A stretch of 64,000 bases of DNA from Pseudomonadales bacterium (lineage in GTDB: Bacteria; Pseudomonadota; Gammaproteobacteria; Pseudomonadales; UBA5518). Of this stretch, positions 18,311-28,197 are shown in pieces. Numbering within the stretch: position 1 is the stretch's first letter; each line of letters begins with the position of its first letter. The DNA is taken from NCBI GenBank assembly GCA_022072145.1, contig JAJVIG010000022.1:1-64000 (forward strand), written 5' to 3'. The notes beneath the pieces are model-generated. The model made no database searches, was not told the origin of the DNA, and saw nothing but the letters and a program-made list of their open reading frames with translations. The translations under genes and the position numbers were made by a program.

Positions 18311-19522
18311 TCAGAACCCCTGGATGCGCGCCCCGGCGATCAGCCCCAGCATCTCGTTGCAGCCGTCCTCGATCATCGAGGCGCGCGCGTCGCGCAGCAG
18401 CTTTTCCATCGGGTATTCGCGGCTGAGGCCGTTGCCGCCGAAGATCTGCAGTGCCTCGCTGGCGACCTCGAAGGCGGTGTTGGTCGAGAACACCTTGGCG
18501 GCGATCGCGTGCTGGATCGAGGGCGGGTTCACCGCCAGGTAGAGCGCGGTGCGGCGGGTGAGTGCGCGTGCCGCCTCCACCTTGGTGAACATGCGGAACA
18601 GCCGTGCACGAACGTTCTGGTGGCGTCCGATCGGCACGCCGCCCTGTATGCGTTCCTGCGCGTACTCGAGCGCGTGATCCAGCGCGGCACGCGCCACGCC
18701 GATGAACAGCTGGCTCATGCCGGCGTTGCCGTGGCACAGCATGCCCTCGAGCGCGAACGGGTAGACGTCGGGTCCGATCACGAGATGCGAGGCCGGGACA
18801 CGCACGTCGCTGAAGAAGATCTGCCCCTGGTTGAGCGAGCGCTGGCCGATCTTGTCGAGCGGCCGCGGGCGCTCGACGCCGGGCAGATCCAGCGGCACCA
18901 GGATCACGCAGCCGCCGCGGAAACCACGTTCGGGTTCCAGCGTGCAGAACAGCACCGCGATGTCGGCGATGCTGCCGTTGGACACCCAGGCCGCCTTCTG
19001 GCCGTTGATCACGTAATGGTCGCCGTCCTTGCGCGCGATGCAGTTCGCACGCAGCTTCGGGTCATCGAAACAGGGTTCGGTGAACGAGACGGTGTCGCTG
19101 CCGTGGTCCGGCTCGGTGAGCCCCCAGCAGCCGATCGTGAGCCGCGCGGGGTCGCAGAAGCGGGTGCGCAGCGCCGCGTCGCCGCTCTGCTCCACCCACG
19201 GCTGGTGGAATTGCGACAGCCCGAGGGTGATCGCCAGCCCCACGTCGCCCCACGAGAGTTCCTCGTTGATCACGCACATCATGCGCGCGCGCGCCGCCGG
19301 ATCCATGGTGGTGTCGGCGAATACCTCGTGCAGGCCGAGTTCGCGGTACTGGCGGAACACGTCCCACAGCACCGAATCGCGCGCGATGACCTGCGCGGGA
19401 TCCTGCAGGCGGTCGAGTTCGCGCCCCACCGGGCGCAGCACGTCGCGCGCGAAGCGGTGGCAGGTCTCGCGTACCGCGAGGTCTTCCTCGCTGAGTCCGA
19501 TGTCGATATCGGGCAGTTGCAT
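18311..19522 (-). CDS. acyl-CoA dehydrogenase family protein
   Basis: 403 aa; 'LTEPDHGSDTVSFTEPCF', 'ALEYAQERIQGGVPIGRHQNV', 'IFGGNGLSREYPMEKLLRDARASMIEDG'. Confidence 0.94.
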   Translation of the reverse strand: MQLPDIDIGLSEEDLAVRETCHRFARDVLRPVGRELDRLQDPAQVIARDSVLWDVFRQYRELGLHEVFADTTMDPAARARMMCVINEELSWGDVGLAITLGLSQFHQPWVEQSGDAALRTRFCDPARLTIGCWGLTEPDHGSDTVSFTEPCFDDPKLRANCIARKDGDHYVINGQKAAWVSNGSIADIAVLFCTLEPERGFRGGCVILVPLDLPGVERPRPLDKIGQRSLNQGQIFFSDVRVPASHLVIGPDVYPFALEGMLCHGNAGMSQLFIGVARAALDHALEYAQERIQGGVPIGRHQNVRARLFRMFTKVEAARALTRRTALYLAVNPPSIQHAIAAKVFSTNTAFEVASEALQIFGGNGLSREYPMEKLLRDARASMIEDGCNEMLGLIAGARIQGF

Positions 19523-19641
19523 CGGCCGTCTCCTGGTTAGCGTTGGTCGACTGCGGCGGAGGCTACGACCGTGCGCGCGCGACGGTCAATCGCGCGGCTA
19601 CCCGCGGCGGGTAATGCGTGGTGCGCGCCGCGTCGCGTGCT

Positions 19642-21396
19642 TCAGTCCGGCGAGCGTGCCACCGGCAGTTCCAGCCGCGAGGGTCGCGTGTGGTCGTGGA
19701 AGACCTGCTGCACGGCCTTGCGGGCGTCCGCCGCGCTGCCCAGCGCGGGTGTGACGCGCGTGTTCAGGTTGCGGTCGAAGCGCGGGAAGTTGCTGCTCGA
19801 TATCTCGAGGCGGATCCGGTGCCCGGGCAGGAAGGTGTGGGCGATGTCCCACAGGTCGATGCGCAGTTCAGTGGCCTCGCCCGGCACCAGGAACACCTCG
19901 CGCGAGCGGTCCTCGCGGTAGCGCGCGCGGATGATGCCCTCGGCGATGTTCGCGCAGTAGCCGCCGGGTTCGACGTCGACCAGCTTGGCGGTGAAATCGG
20001 TGTCCTCGGCGTCGCTGGCCGCGAACAGCGTCACGCCTGCCGGACCGTTCAGCACCAGCGGCCCGCCCAGGCAGGCCGAGGTGTAGACCAGCACGTCATG
20101 GCGCTCCTCGACCGTCGCCTGGTCGTACACGCCGGTCGGCACGTCGATCATGCTGCGCCCGCCGGTGGTCGGCACCGGATCGAAGGGGTCGTAGACGAAG
20201 CTGTCGACGGCCTCGACCCGTGGCGTGCGGGTGTCCAGCGTGCCGTCGCCGAAGCGCGTGTTGGCGCCGCCGCCGCTGTGCAGGTAGTACGGGGTGGGGG
20301 TGTACGCCGGTGGCCACGCCGGCGCTTCCTTCCAGCGGTTCTCGCCGAGCTGCCAGTAGCGCACGCCGTGGTGCGGCAACTCGCGCAGCGGTTCGCCGCA
20401 CAGGTGGTGACCGAACCAGTCGAACACCATTCCGGCCAGCACGTCCGGTCCGGTGAGCGCCGCCGGGCCGAAATCGCGCTCGCCGGCGTGGCAGGGCCGC
20501 TTGTTGTAGTAGGCGCTGTGGTCGGTCGGGCCGATGACCATGCGATGACGGGTGGCGAGTGCCGGGTCGCCGGCGCGGCGCAGCGCGGCGTCGAGGTCGA
20601 GGTGCCCCTTGAGGCAGGTGTCGTACCACGCGCTCAGGTGCATCACCGGCACCTGGATGCGCCCGGCGGCGGCGACGTTGTCGACCCGCTCCCAGAACGC
20701 GTCGTAGGCCGGGTGTGCGAGCCACTCGCGCCAGTACGGTGCGGCGCCGTCCTGGTAGGGCGGGAAATCGATCAGCGGCAGGAAGGCCGCCGAGCCGTTC
20801 ATGTCGGTGGCGGCCGCGTCGATGCGCGCCAGTGCGGCGGCGAGTTCGGCCGCAGCGAGTCCGCGACGCGACAGGGTGTCGCGCGCGAGGATCTTCCACA
20901 CCCACGACATCTGGAAGCCGAGTTCGAAGGCGCCGCCCTCCGAGTAGGTCCAGCCGCTGTGGAAGTTGGTGGCCGTCATGTACGCGAACACCGCCTTCAG
21001 GTGCGGCGGCGTGGCGACCGCGCCCTGGATCGCGGCCAGCCCCAGCGCGCAGGCCCCGTACAGCCCCACGTTGCCGTTCGACCACGGCTGCGCGGCCGCC
21101 CACTCGACGGCGTCGTGCGCATCGCGGCCCTCGTCACCGTAGGGCGTCCATTCGCCCTCGGAACCGGCGCGCCCGCGCGCCTCCACCGAGACCACCGCGT
21201 AGCCCTTCTGCGCGGCGATCAGCGGGCTGAACAGCAGCTCGTGCACCACCAGGAAACTGTCGTTGTCGTAGGGATGCAGGTTCAGCAGCGTGGGGTGCGC
21301 GCCGTCGTCGCGCGGGCGGTAGATGTCGGCCGCGAGCCGCGTGCCGTCGCGCATCGCGACCATCACGTCGCGCTCGACCAGAATGTCGTGGGCCAT
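19642..21396 (-). CDS. CocE/NonD family hydrolase (X-Pro dipeptidyl-peptidase-like)
   Basis: 'VMVAMRDGTRLAADIYRPRDDGAHPTLLNLHPYDN', 'GNVGLYGACALGLAAIQGA', C-terminal jelly-roll 'GHRIRLEISSSNFPRFDRNLNT'. Confidence 0.93.
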   Translation of the reverse strand: MAHDILVERDVMVAMRDGTRLAADIYRPRDDGAHPTLLNLHPYDNDSFLVVHELLFSPLIAAQKGYAVVSVEARGRAGSEGEWTPYGDEGRDAHDAVEWAAAQPWSNGNVGLYGACALGLAAIQGAVATPPHLKAVFAYMTATNFHSGWTYSEGGAFELGFQMSWVWKILARDTLSRRGLAAAELAAALARIDAAATDMNGSAAFLPLIDFPPYQDGAAPYWREWLAHPAYDAFWERVDNVAAAGRIQVPVMHLSAWYDTCLKGHLDLDAALRRAGDPALATRHRMVIGPTDHSAYYNKRPCHAGERDFGPAALTGPDVLAGMVFDWFGHHLCGEPLRELPHHGVRYWQLGENRWKEAPAWPPAYTPTPYYLHSGGGANTRFGDGTLDTRTPRVEAVDSFVYDPFDPVPTTGGRSMIDVPTGVYDQATVEERHDVLVYTSACLGGPLVLNGPAGVTLFAASDAEDTDFTAKLVDVEPGGYCANIAEGIIRARYREDRSREVFLVPGEATELRIDLWDIAHTFLPGHRIRLEISSSNFPRFDRNLNTRVTPALGSAADARKAVQQVFHDHTRPSRLELPVARSPD

Positions 21397-21474
21397 GCGT
21401 AGCCTCCCGGGGCGCCCGGAGCGGGTTGTTCCCGCCATCTTAGGTGCGCTGGCGATTCAAGTAAATCTGCCTGA

Positions 21475-22317
21475 CTAAAAATCGTCGATCCGCGTCTCGA
21501 CCTGCCGGCGCGACTGCGCGAACATGCGCGCGAACGCGAAGCCGGCGCTCAGCGCGTGGTCGGAGCGCGCCAGCGGGCCGTCGGCGAAGCGTGCGCCGTC
21601 GAGCGAGTGCGCGCGCAGGTACACGCCGGCCCACCAGCGTCCCGAGCGGCGCGTCAGCGAGCCGGTGAACTGCAGCCCACCGTAGCCGGCATCGGCATCG
21701 TAGGCGCGACGGTCCGCGGTCGCGTGGCGCGGCGCGACCGTGTGGAAGTGCCCGTGATAGCGGTCGGAGCCGAAGAGCGGACCGGCCTGCAGCGCGAGCT
21801 TCCAGCCGCGGTCCTGCCATGCATATGCGAACGCGGGCGCGGCGACGAGGCCGATCCCCTCGATGCCGCCGGTGTCCACGCTCCACGCCGAGCGCAGCGG
21901 CAGCCGCAGTTGCCATTGCGCGGCGCCGTCCGCGGCGCGCCACAGCCGCCAGCGCAGCTCGGGGCCGAACTCGGCCACCGGGTCCAGTTCCGGCATGCCC
22001 TCGCGCGCCGCGTCGTCGTTGCCGGGCGGCGGCGTCGCGGCCAGGCTCAGTTCCAGCGACAGCGCGTCGGTGTCGAACAGCCGCGCGCGGATGCCGCCGC
22101 GATCGGCCTGCAGGCGCTCGCCGCGATAGACCACGTAGGGCGCGGGGGCGACGAAGACCTCGTGCTGCGTCGAGCCGGGCCAGGGCGGAAACGCCAGCAC
22201 GCCGGCGCCCAGCCCGAGCTCCCAGCGCGGGCGCGGCTCGGCGGCCAGCGGCGGCGCGAGCAGCGCCGGCACCAGCGGGGCAATGGCGAACAACGCGGTG
22301 CGCAAGGTGGCGTTCAT
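21475..22317 (-). CDS. MipA/OmpV family outer-membrane protein
   Basis: Signal peptide from ATG 22317; 'APYVVYRGERLQADRGGIRARLFDTDALSLELSLAA', 'ELDPVAEFGPELRWRLW', terminal beta-strand. Confidence 0.85.
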   Translation of the reverse strand: MNATLRTALFAIAPLVPALLAPPLAAEPRPRWELGLGAGVLAFPPWPGSTQHEVFVAPAPYVVYRGERLQADRGGIRARLFDTDALSLELSLAATPPPGNDDAAREGMPELDPVAEFGPELRWRLWRAADGAAQWQLRLPLRSAWSVDTGGIEGIGLVAAPAFAYAWQDRGWKLALQAGPLFGSDRYHGHFHTVAPRHATADRRAYDADAGYGGLQFTGSLTRRSGRWWAGVYLRAHSLDGARFADGPLARSDHALSAGFAFARMFAQSRRQVETRIDDF

Positions 22318-22412
22318 CGGATCCGGAACCAGCGGCGGAAGTCCCATTCTAGGGCGCGCGGGGCGTGGCTGTGCTACCCTGCGCGCCTCTTGCCGTACCG
22401 GGGATTTCACGC

Positions 22413-23429
22413 ATGGCCGCCTATCAGGGGAAACCCGAGCTGGTGTGCCCGGCCGGAGGGCTGCCCGCCCTGAAAACGGCCGTGGACAACGGCGCCGACT
22501 GTGTCTACATCGGACTCAAGGACGAAACCAACGCACGCAACTTCGCGGGGCTGAACTTCGACGCCAAAACCGCCGTCGAGGGCATCCGTTACGCGCACGA
22601 TCGCGGGCGCAAGGTGCTGCTGGCGATCAACACCTACGCGCAGGCCGCGGGGCTGGCGCGCTGGCGCGCCGCGGTCGATCGCGCCGCCGAACTGGGCGTG
22701 GACGCGGTGATCCTGGCCGACATGGGGTTGCTCGCCTACGCCGCGAAGACGCACCCGGCGCTGCGCCTGCACCTGTCGGTGCAGGGTTCGGCGACCAACT
22801 ACGAGGCGGTCAACTACTGCCACGAGATGTTTGGCGTGCAGCGCGCCGTGCTGCCGCGCGTGCTGACGATCCCGCAGGTCGAGCACGTGATCCGCCACAC
22901 CCCGGTCGAGATCGAGGTGTTCGGCTTCGGCAGCCTGTGCGTGATGGTCGAGGGCCGCTGCCTGCTGTCCTCGTATGCGACCGGCGAGTCGCCGAACACG
23001 CACGGGGTGTGCAGCCCGGCGCGCGCGGTGCGCTGGCAGAAGGGCGAGCAGGGGCTCGAGAGCCGGCTGAACGGCATCCTGATCGACCGCTACGGCGACG
23101 ACGAGAACGCCGGCTACCCGACGCTCTGCAAGGGGCGCTTCGAGGTCAACGACGACACCTACTACGCGCTCGAGGAGCCCACCAGCCTGAACGTGCTGTC
23201 GGTGCTGCCGGAGCTGTTCCGCATCGGGGTGGCGGCGATCAAGGTCGAGGGGCGCCAGCGCAGTCCGGCCTACGTGGCGCAGGTCACGCGCACGCTGCGC
23301 GCGGCGATCGACAGCTGCGGCGCCGACGGGCAGCGCTACTCGGTGCGCCCGGCGTGGAGCGCCGAGCTGAACAAGGTGGCCGAGGGACACCAGGCGACGC
23401 TCGGCGCGTACAACCGGCCTTGGAGATGA
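22413..23429 (+). CDS. ubiU: U32 peptidase-like O2-independent ubiquinone hydroxylation protein UbiU
   Basis: '[37 protein letters not shown]', '[22 protein letters not shown]'; followed by ubiV and ubiT homologs. Confidence 0.93.
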   Translation: MAAYQGKPELVCPAGGLPALKTAVDNGADCVYIGLKDETNARNFAGLNFDAKTAVEGIRYAHDRGRKVLLAINTYAQAAGLARWRAAVDRAAELGVDAVILADMGLLAYAAKTHPALRLHLSVQGSATNYEAVNYCHEMFGVQRAVLPRVLTIPQVEHVIRHTPVEIEVFGFGSLCVMVEGRCLLSSYATGESPNTHGVCSPARAVRWQKGEQGLESRLNGILIDRYGDDENAGYPTLCKGRFEVNDDTYYALEEPTSLNVLSVLPELFRIGVAAIKVEGRQRSPAYVAQVTRTLRAAIDSCGADGQRYSVRPAWSAELNKVAEGHQATLGAYNRPWR

Positions 23430-23436
23430 GCGCGCG

Positions 23437-24333
23437 ATGAAACTCTCTCTGGGACCGGTGCTGTACTACTGGCCGAAGGAGCAGTTGCTGCAGTTCTATG
23501 CGGACCTGGCCGACGCGGCCTTCGACATCGTCTACCTCGGCGAGGTGGTGTGTTCGCGGCGCACGGCGCTGCGCATCGACGACTGGATCGGGCTCGCGCG
23601 CGACCTGCGCGCTGCCGGCAAGGAGGTCGTGCTGTCGACGCAGGCGCTGCTCGAGTCCGAGGCCGACCTGCGTGCGCTGCGCAAAATGACCGGCAACGGC
23701 GAGTTCATGGTCGAGGCGAACGACCTCGGCGCGGTGCGCCTGCTCGCGCGCGCCGGCGTGCCCTTCGTCGCCGGGCCACACCTGAACATCTACAACGCCG
23801 GCACGCTGGAGTGGTTTGCCGGGCAGGGTGCCACGCGCTGGCTGCCCGCCGTGGAGGCCTCGCGCGAGATCGTGCTCGAGATGCAGGCGGCACGGCCGGC
23901 CGGGATGCAGACCGAGATGTTCGTGTTCGGGCGCATGCCGCTCGCGTTCTCGGCGCGCTGCTTCACCGCGCGCCACCACAACCTGAACAAGGACAGCTGC
24001 GAGTTCCGCTGCCTCGACGATCCCGACGGCATCACGCTGCGCACGCGTGAAGGCGTGCCCTTCCTCGCGCTGAACGGCATCCAGACGCAGTCGGCGCTGA
24101 GCTACAACCTGCTCGCCGAGGTGCCGGCGCTGCGCGCGGCCGGCGTCGACGTGCTGCGGCTCAGCCCGCAATCGACGCATATGCACGCGATCATCGACGC
24201 GTGGGCGGCGGCGCTGCGTGGCGAGACGCCGCCCGGCATCGACGAACTGCTGCCGGTGGGCGCCTGCGACGGTTACTGGTTCGGCCGGCCGGGCATGGAA
24301 AAGAGCGTGCCGGAGGCGGTGCGATGGCAGTGA
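23437..24333 (+). CDS. ubiV: U32 peptidase-like protein UbiV
   Basis: 298 aa; '[38 protein letters not shown]', Cys-containing '[24 protein letters not shown]'. Confidence 0.93.
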   Translation: MKLSLGPVLYYWPKEQLLQFYADLADAAFDIVYLGEVVCSRRTALRIDDWIGLARDLRAAGKEVVLSTQALLESEADLRALRKMTGNGEFMVEANDLGAVRLLARAGVPFVAGPHLNIYNAGTLEWFAGQGATRWLPAVEASREIVLEMQAARPAGMQTEMFVFGRMPLAFSARCFTARHHNLNKDSCEFRCLDDPDGITLRTREGVPFLALNGIQTQSALSYNLLAEVPALRAAGVDVLRLSPQSTHMHAIIDAWAAALRGETPPGIDELLPVGACDGYWFGRPGMEKSVPEAVRWQ

Positions 24334-24779
24334 ATCCGGGGTTTCCCGCGCCGCTGGCGCGGCTGGTCGAACGGCTGCCGCAGTGGCCGCACGGTATACC
24401 GGCGGCGCTGGCGCTGAACTTCGCACGCTATCTGCGGCTGTTGCCCGAGGATCTGTCCTCGCTCGAGGGGCGCACCTTCGTGATCCACGTGCGCGACATC
24501 GGCGCGCGGTTCCGCTTCCGCTACGAGGGCGGGCGTTTCCGCCCCGTGTTCGGCCCGGCCGAACCCGACCTGATGTTCAGCGCCGACACCGCGGAGTACC
24601 TGAAGCTGCTGCGCCGCGAGGAAGACCCGGACACGCTGTTCTTCAATCGCCGCCTCGACATCGAGGGCGATACCGAGCTCGGGCTGATCGTGAAGAACAT
24701 GCTCGATTCGCTGGAGCCGCTGAGCTGGAGCGCGATCGACCGCGCGCTGCGCGAGCGGATCAGGCCGTCGTCGTCGTAG
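24324..24779 (+). CDS. ubiT: SCP2-domain ubiquinone biosynthesis accessory factor UbiT
   Basis: ATG 24324 overlaps ubiV stop; '[31 protein letters not shown]', '[34 protein letters not shown]'. Confidence 0.92.
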   Translation: MAVNPGFPAPLARLVERLPQWPHGIPAALALNFARYLRLLPEDLSSLEGRTFVIHVRDIGARFRFRYEGGRFRPVFGPAEPDLMFSADTAEYLKLLRREEDPDTLFFNRRLDIEGDTELGLIVKNMLDSLEPLSWSAIDRALRERIRPSSS

Positions 24780-25347
24780 CCGGTTGCGCCGCGGCCGGCG
24801 GGCGCGCAAGCAGCTTGTCGCGGGTGCGGTAGCCGGGCAGGAACTCGGTGGACATGCCGCGCTGGCGCAGCTTCGTGTAGATGCGGTTCAGGTGCGTGCG
24901 CAGGGTGGCGCGCGAGATGCCCAGGCTGGCACCGATGCCGGTGTTGGTTTCCCCGCGCAGGATCAGCGCCAGCACTTCCTCCTCGCGCGGCGTCAGCCCG
25001 GCACGTGTGTAGTGTGCCAGCGCGCCGTGGTAGCGGTCTTCGAGCGGTTGCAGGAAGGTGGTGATGCGGTGCGGGCCGCAGATCATGGTGACGTCGAACA
25101 GGGCGCCATGGATGGTGCTGTTGCCGTAGACGCTGCTGCCCCAGTCGCGCCACTGGCGGTCGTGGTCGGCAGCGAACAGCGCCATGCAACCGTCGGTGCA
25201 GATGCGCCCGATGCGCTCGCCGCAGATGCGCCGGCAGCGCAGGTCCTGCGTCAGCACGCGGCCGTCACCGTCCTTCACGCACACCGCCACGGCGCCGTCG
25301 AGCAGCGCCTCGGACAGCGAATCGGTATCGGTCGCCAACATGTCCAT
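24760..25347 (-). CDS. LuxR-type HTH regulator with N-terminal Cys-cluster domain
   Basis: 195 aa; C-terminal HTH 'GLTPREEEVLALILRGETNTGIGASLGISRATLRTHLNRIYTKL'; 'RCRRICGERIGRICTDGC' = CX3CX7CX3C. Confidence 0.85.
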   Translation of the reverse strand: MDMLATDTDSLSEALLDGAVAVCVKDGDGRVLTQDLRCRRICGERIGRICTDGCMALFAADHDRQWRDWGSSVYGNSTIHGALFDVTMICGPHRITTFLQPLEDRYHGALAHYTRAGLTPREEEVLALILRGETNTGIGASLGISRATLRTHLNRIYTKLRQRGMSTEFLPGYRTRDKLLARPPAAAQPATTTTA

Positions 25348-25367
25348 GGCGCTACTCTACGCCCGTT

Positions 25368-27119
25368 TCAGGCCGGAGTGGAACCGGAATTTCCGTAACC
25401 ATTGCCGCCGGCGTCGCTCACGGCCCCGGGTTCGCCCCGCGCCAGCCGGTCGACCTGCACCACGCGGTCGGAGATCGCCGCGAACGCGGGGCGGTGCGAG
25501 ATCGCGAGTATCGTCAGCTCCCCGCGCAGCGCCGCCAGCGTGTCGCAGATCGCGTCCTCGCTGTCCTGGTCGAGCGAACTGGTGGCCTCGTCGAGCACCA
25601 GCAGCCGCGGGCGGCGCACCAGCGCGCGGGCGATCATGATGCGCTGGCGTTGCCCGCCGGAGAGCTTGCCGCCGCGCTCGCCGACCACGTGCTCCAGCCC
25701 GCCGGGAAGCGAGCGCACCACATCCCAGACGCCGGCCTGGCGCAGCGCGCGCTCGACGTCGGCCGCGCCCAGCGCCGGGTCGCCGAGCGTCACGTTGTAG
25801 AGCACCGTGTCGTGCAGCAGCAGCGTCTCCTGCGGCACGTAGCCGATCATCGAGCGCCAGCGGCGCACGTCGAGCGTCTCGAGCGTCACGCCGTCGATCG
25901 TGACGTGACCCGCCGCCGGCTGCTGGAAACCGAGCACGAGGTCGAGCAGCGTCGACTTGCCGCAGCCCGAGGGGCCCATCAGCGTGGTGAACGATCCGGC
26001 GCGGATGTCGAGGTCCACGCCGGCGAACACCACGCGCTCGCCCCAGGCGAAGTGCACGCCTTCGAGCCTGATGCCCTCGCGCAGCGCGGGTTCGCGCGTT
26101 CCGCGCGGCGGCTCGGCGGCGGCGCGGGCCTCGTCGATGGTCGCCGCGAGCGCGAGGTACGCACCCTCGGCGATGGCGACCTTCTGGTATTCCTTCTGCA
26201 CCTTGCCGAGTTGCGCCAGCATGCGCCCCAGCGTCAGCACCAGCACCAGCACGGTGGTGAACGGCATCCCGAGGCGGGCGATCGCGAGGTACATGCCGAG
26301 CGCGATCACCAGCGCGAACAGTTCCTCCTGCGCCGCCGTCAGCGCGGCGGCGCTGAGTACCTGGCGGCGTTGCGCGCGCTGCAGGCGCCGGTTCTCGGCC
26401 ACCAGCAGCGCATCGGCCAGCGATTCCTGCGCCATCGCCTTCATCGGCCGCACCGACAGCAGCACGTCGGTGAGGCGCGAGGCGAGGCCGCGCAGCCGCG
26501 CGTTGTGCGTGCGCCCGGCGTGACGCGCGATGCGCACCAGCGCGCTGGTGGTCCCGATCACGAGCACGCCGGCCGCGAGCCCGGTCAGCGTCGCCTGCCA
26601 TGAGATCGCCAGCGCGACCGCGGCGTAGATCAGCGCCTGGATCAGGAAGGCCAGCGCGTTCATCGCGTTCACGAACGCGCCCGAGGTACTCTGCACCTCG
26701 GAGGTCAGCGCGGTGCCGAGGCGTCCCAGCGGCTGGTGCAGGAAGTGGTCGAGGCGGCTCGCGAGCAGCGCGCGCAGCATCGCGAGGCGCAGTTCGGCGG
26801 CGAAGCGTGCGGCGGTGTTGCCGACCATCGCCTGCGCGACCAGCATCAGCACGCCCTTGACCGTGATGCCGGCGACGATCAGCACCAGCAGCAGCCCCAG
26901 CGTGGGCTGCCAGTCCGCGCGCCGCAGCCAGTCGCCCATGAAGCCCATCGCCTCGCGCGCAGGCAGCGGGGCGTCGGCGCCCGCGCCGGAAGCGATGCTC
27001 AGCATCGGCAGCAGGCTGCCCAGGCTGAGACCTTCGGCGGCGCCGGCGGCGAGCAGCGCGACCAGCATCGCCACCGACTGCCAGGGATAGCGGCGCAGGA
27101 TGTCGCCGATCAGCCGCAT
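25368..27119 (-). CDS. ABC transporter, fused permease/ATPase (MsbA/lipid-exporter-like)
   Basis: ~583 aa from ATG 27119; Walker A 'GPSGCGKSTLLDL', 'LSGGQRQRIMIARAL', 'LLVLDEATSSLD'. Confidence 0.92.
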   Translation of the reverse strand: MRLIGDILRRYPWQSVAMLVALLAAGAAEGLSLGSLLPMLSIASGAGADAPLPAREAMGFMGDWLRRADWQPTLGLLLVLIVAGITVKGVLMLVAQAMVGNTAARFAAELRLAMLRALLASRLDHFLHQPLGRLGTALTSEVQSTSGAFVNAMNALAFLIQALIYAAVALAISWQATLTGLAAGVLVIGTTSALVRIARHAGRTHNARLRGLASRLTDVLLSVRPMKAMAQESLADALLVAENRRLQRAQRRQVLSAAALTAAQEELFALVIALGMYLAIARLGMPFTTVLVLVLTLGRMLAQLGKVQKEYQKVAIAEGAYLALAATIDEARAAAEPPRGTREPALREGIRLEGVHFAWGERVVFAGVDLDIRAGSFTTLMGPSGCGKSTLLDLVLGFQQPAAGHVTIDGVTLETLDVRRWRSMIGYVPQETLLLHDTVLYNVTLGDPALGAADVERALRQAGVWDVVRSLPGGLEHVVGERGGKLSGGQRQRIMIARALVRRPRLLVLDEATSSLDQDSEDAICDTLAALRGELTILAISHRPAFAAISDRVVQVDRLARGEPGAVSDAGGNGYGNSGSTPA

Positions 27120-28054
27120 CGGGGCGTCTCCACGTGCTGCGCGGCTGGCTGGCGCGGCCAGCGCCGGCGCAGGCACAGCCACTGTTCCGGGTGCGCGCGT
27201 ATCCACGACTCGAACAGCGCGTTGAGGCGTTCGGACAGCGCCAGCACCTGTGCGCGCCCGCTGCCGGCAGCCGGTGGCGCCAGCGGCGCGTGGAAGGTGG
27301 TGCGGTAGCGCGCGTGGCCGAGGCGCTCCACGTGCACCGGCACCAGCGGGACGCCGCCCTGCAGCGCGAGCCACGCGGGGCTGATCGCGGTTGCTGCCGG
27401 GGCGCCGAAGAAGGGCAACATCTCGCCGGTGTCCGAGCGCTGGTCGGGCAGCAAGCCGACCGAGCGCCCGCCGCGCAGTTCGGTGACCAGCTGGCGCAAG
27501 GCGTTGCGCTTGCCGATGAAGCGTGCGCGCAGCGCGGCGCGGCGCGCCTGCAGGCGCGTATCGAGGAAGGGATTGCCCTGCGGTGCATAGACCGCGCTGA
27601 ACGGGATGCCGAGGCGCGCGATGGCGGCGGTAGCCAGCTCCCAGTTCGCCAGATGCGCCGCCACGTAGACGGCCGGCAGCTGGCCGCGCACGATCGCCTC
27701 GGCGTGCGGATCGATGCGGATCTCGAAATCGGCGCCGGCGGCGCCGCAGACATAGCGCGCCAGATGCGGGTACTCGGCGAGCACGGCGCCGAAGTTGCCC
27801 CACACGCCGCGCGCGATGGGATCGATACGCGCGGGATCGCCGGTGCCGAGCACCTGCGCCAGGTTGCGCCGCACGAAGGCATGGCGGGCGGTCAGCGGGC
27901 CGAGCAGCGCGAACGCCGCCGCGCCCGCCGCCGACGCCGCGCGGCGCGGCAGCAGACCCAGCACGCGCCAGCAGACGCCGAGTAGCAGCGCCTGGCTGCG
28001 CCAGACGAGCCGCTTGCGCCACGATACGGGGGCGGGGGGAGCGGGAGGGTTCAT
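27110..28054 (-). CDS. lysophospholipid/Kdo2-lipid A acyltransferase (LpxL/HtrB-like)
   Basis: 'YVAAHLANWELATAAI' (HxxxxE-type acyltransferase motif), 'LLPDQRSDTGEMLPFFG', 'EQWLCLRRRW'; overlaps ABC gene. Confidence 0.88.
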   Translation of the reverse strand: MNPPAPPAPVSWRKRLVWRSQALLLGVCWRVLGLLPRRAASAAGAAAFALLGPLTARHAFVRRNLAQVLGTGDPARIDPIARGVWGNFGAVLAEYPHLARYVCGAAGADFEIRIDPHAEAIVRGQLPAVYVAAHLANWELATAAIARLGIPFSAVYAPQGNPFLDTRLQARRAALRARFIGKRNALRQLVTELRGGRSVGLLPDQRSDTGEMLPFFGAPAATAISPAWLALQGGVPLVPVHVERLGHARYRTTFHAPLAPPAAGSGRAQVLALSERLNALFESWIRAHPEQWLCLRRRWPRQPAAQHVETPRCG

Positions 28055-28197
28055 CGCCGGCCAACATAGCGACGGGTTCCGGCCAATGCAACCGCGCCAC
28101 CGCCGGCGCATGGCGTCGACGTGAATCTTGCGCATTGATTTCCTTGGGGGGCGGCGCTGCCCTAACCTGTGGCGCCGGTGAACCAGGGCGCAGCACG

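Noticed and set aside
18311-22317. ACAD, CocE-type hydrolase and MipA/OmpV genes on the minus strand as an operonic system
   Set aside because: Each is a common family and the intergenic gaps (~80-120 bp) do not support one functional unit.
22283-23440. 385-aa plus-strand ORF overlapping ubiU
   Set aside because: Alternative frame of ubiU; the ubiU frame has clear family motifs and correct operon spacing.
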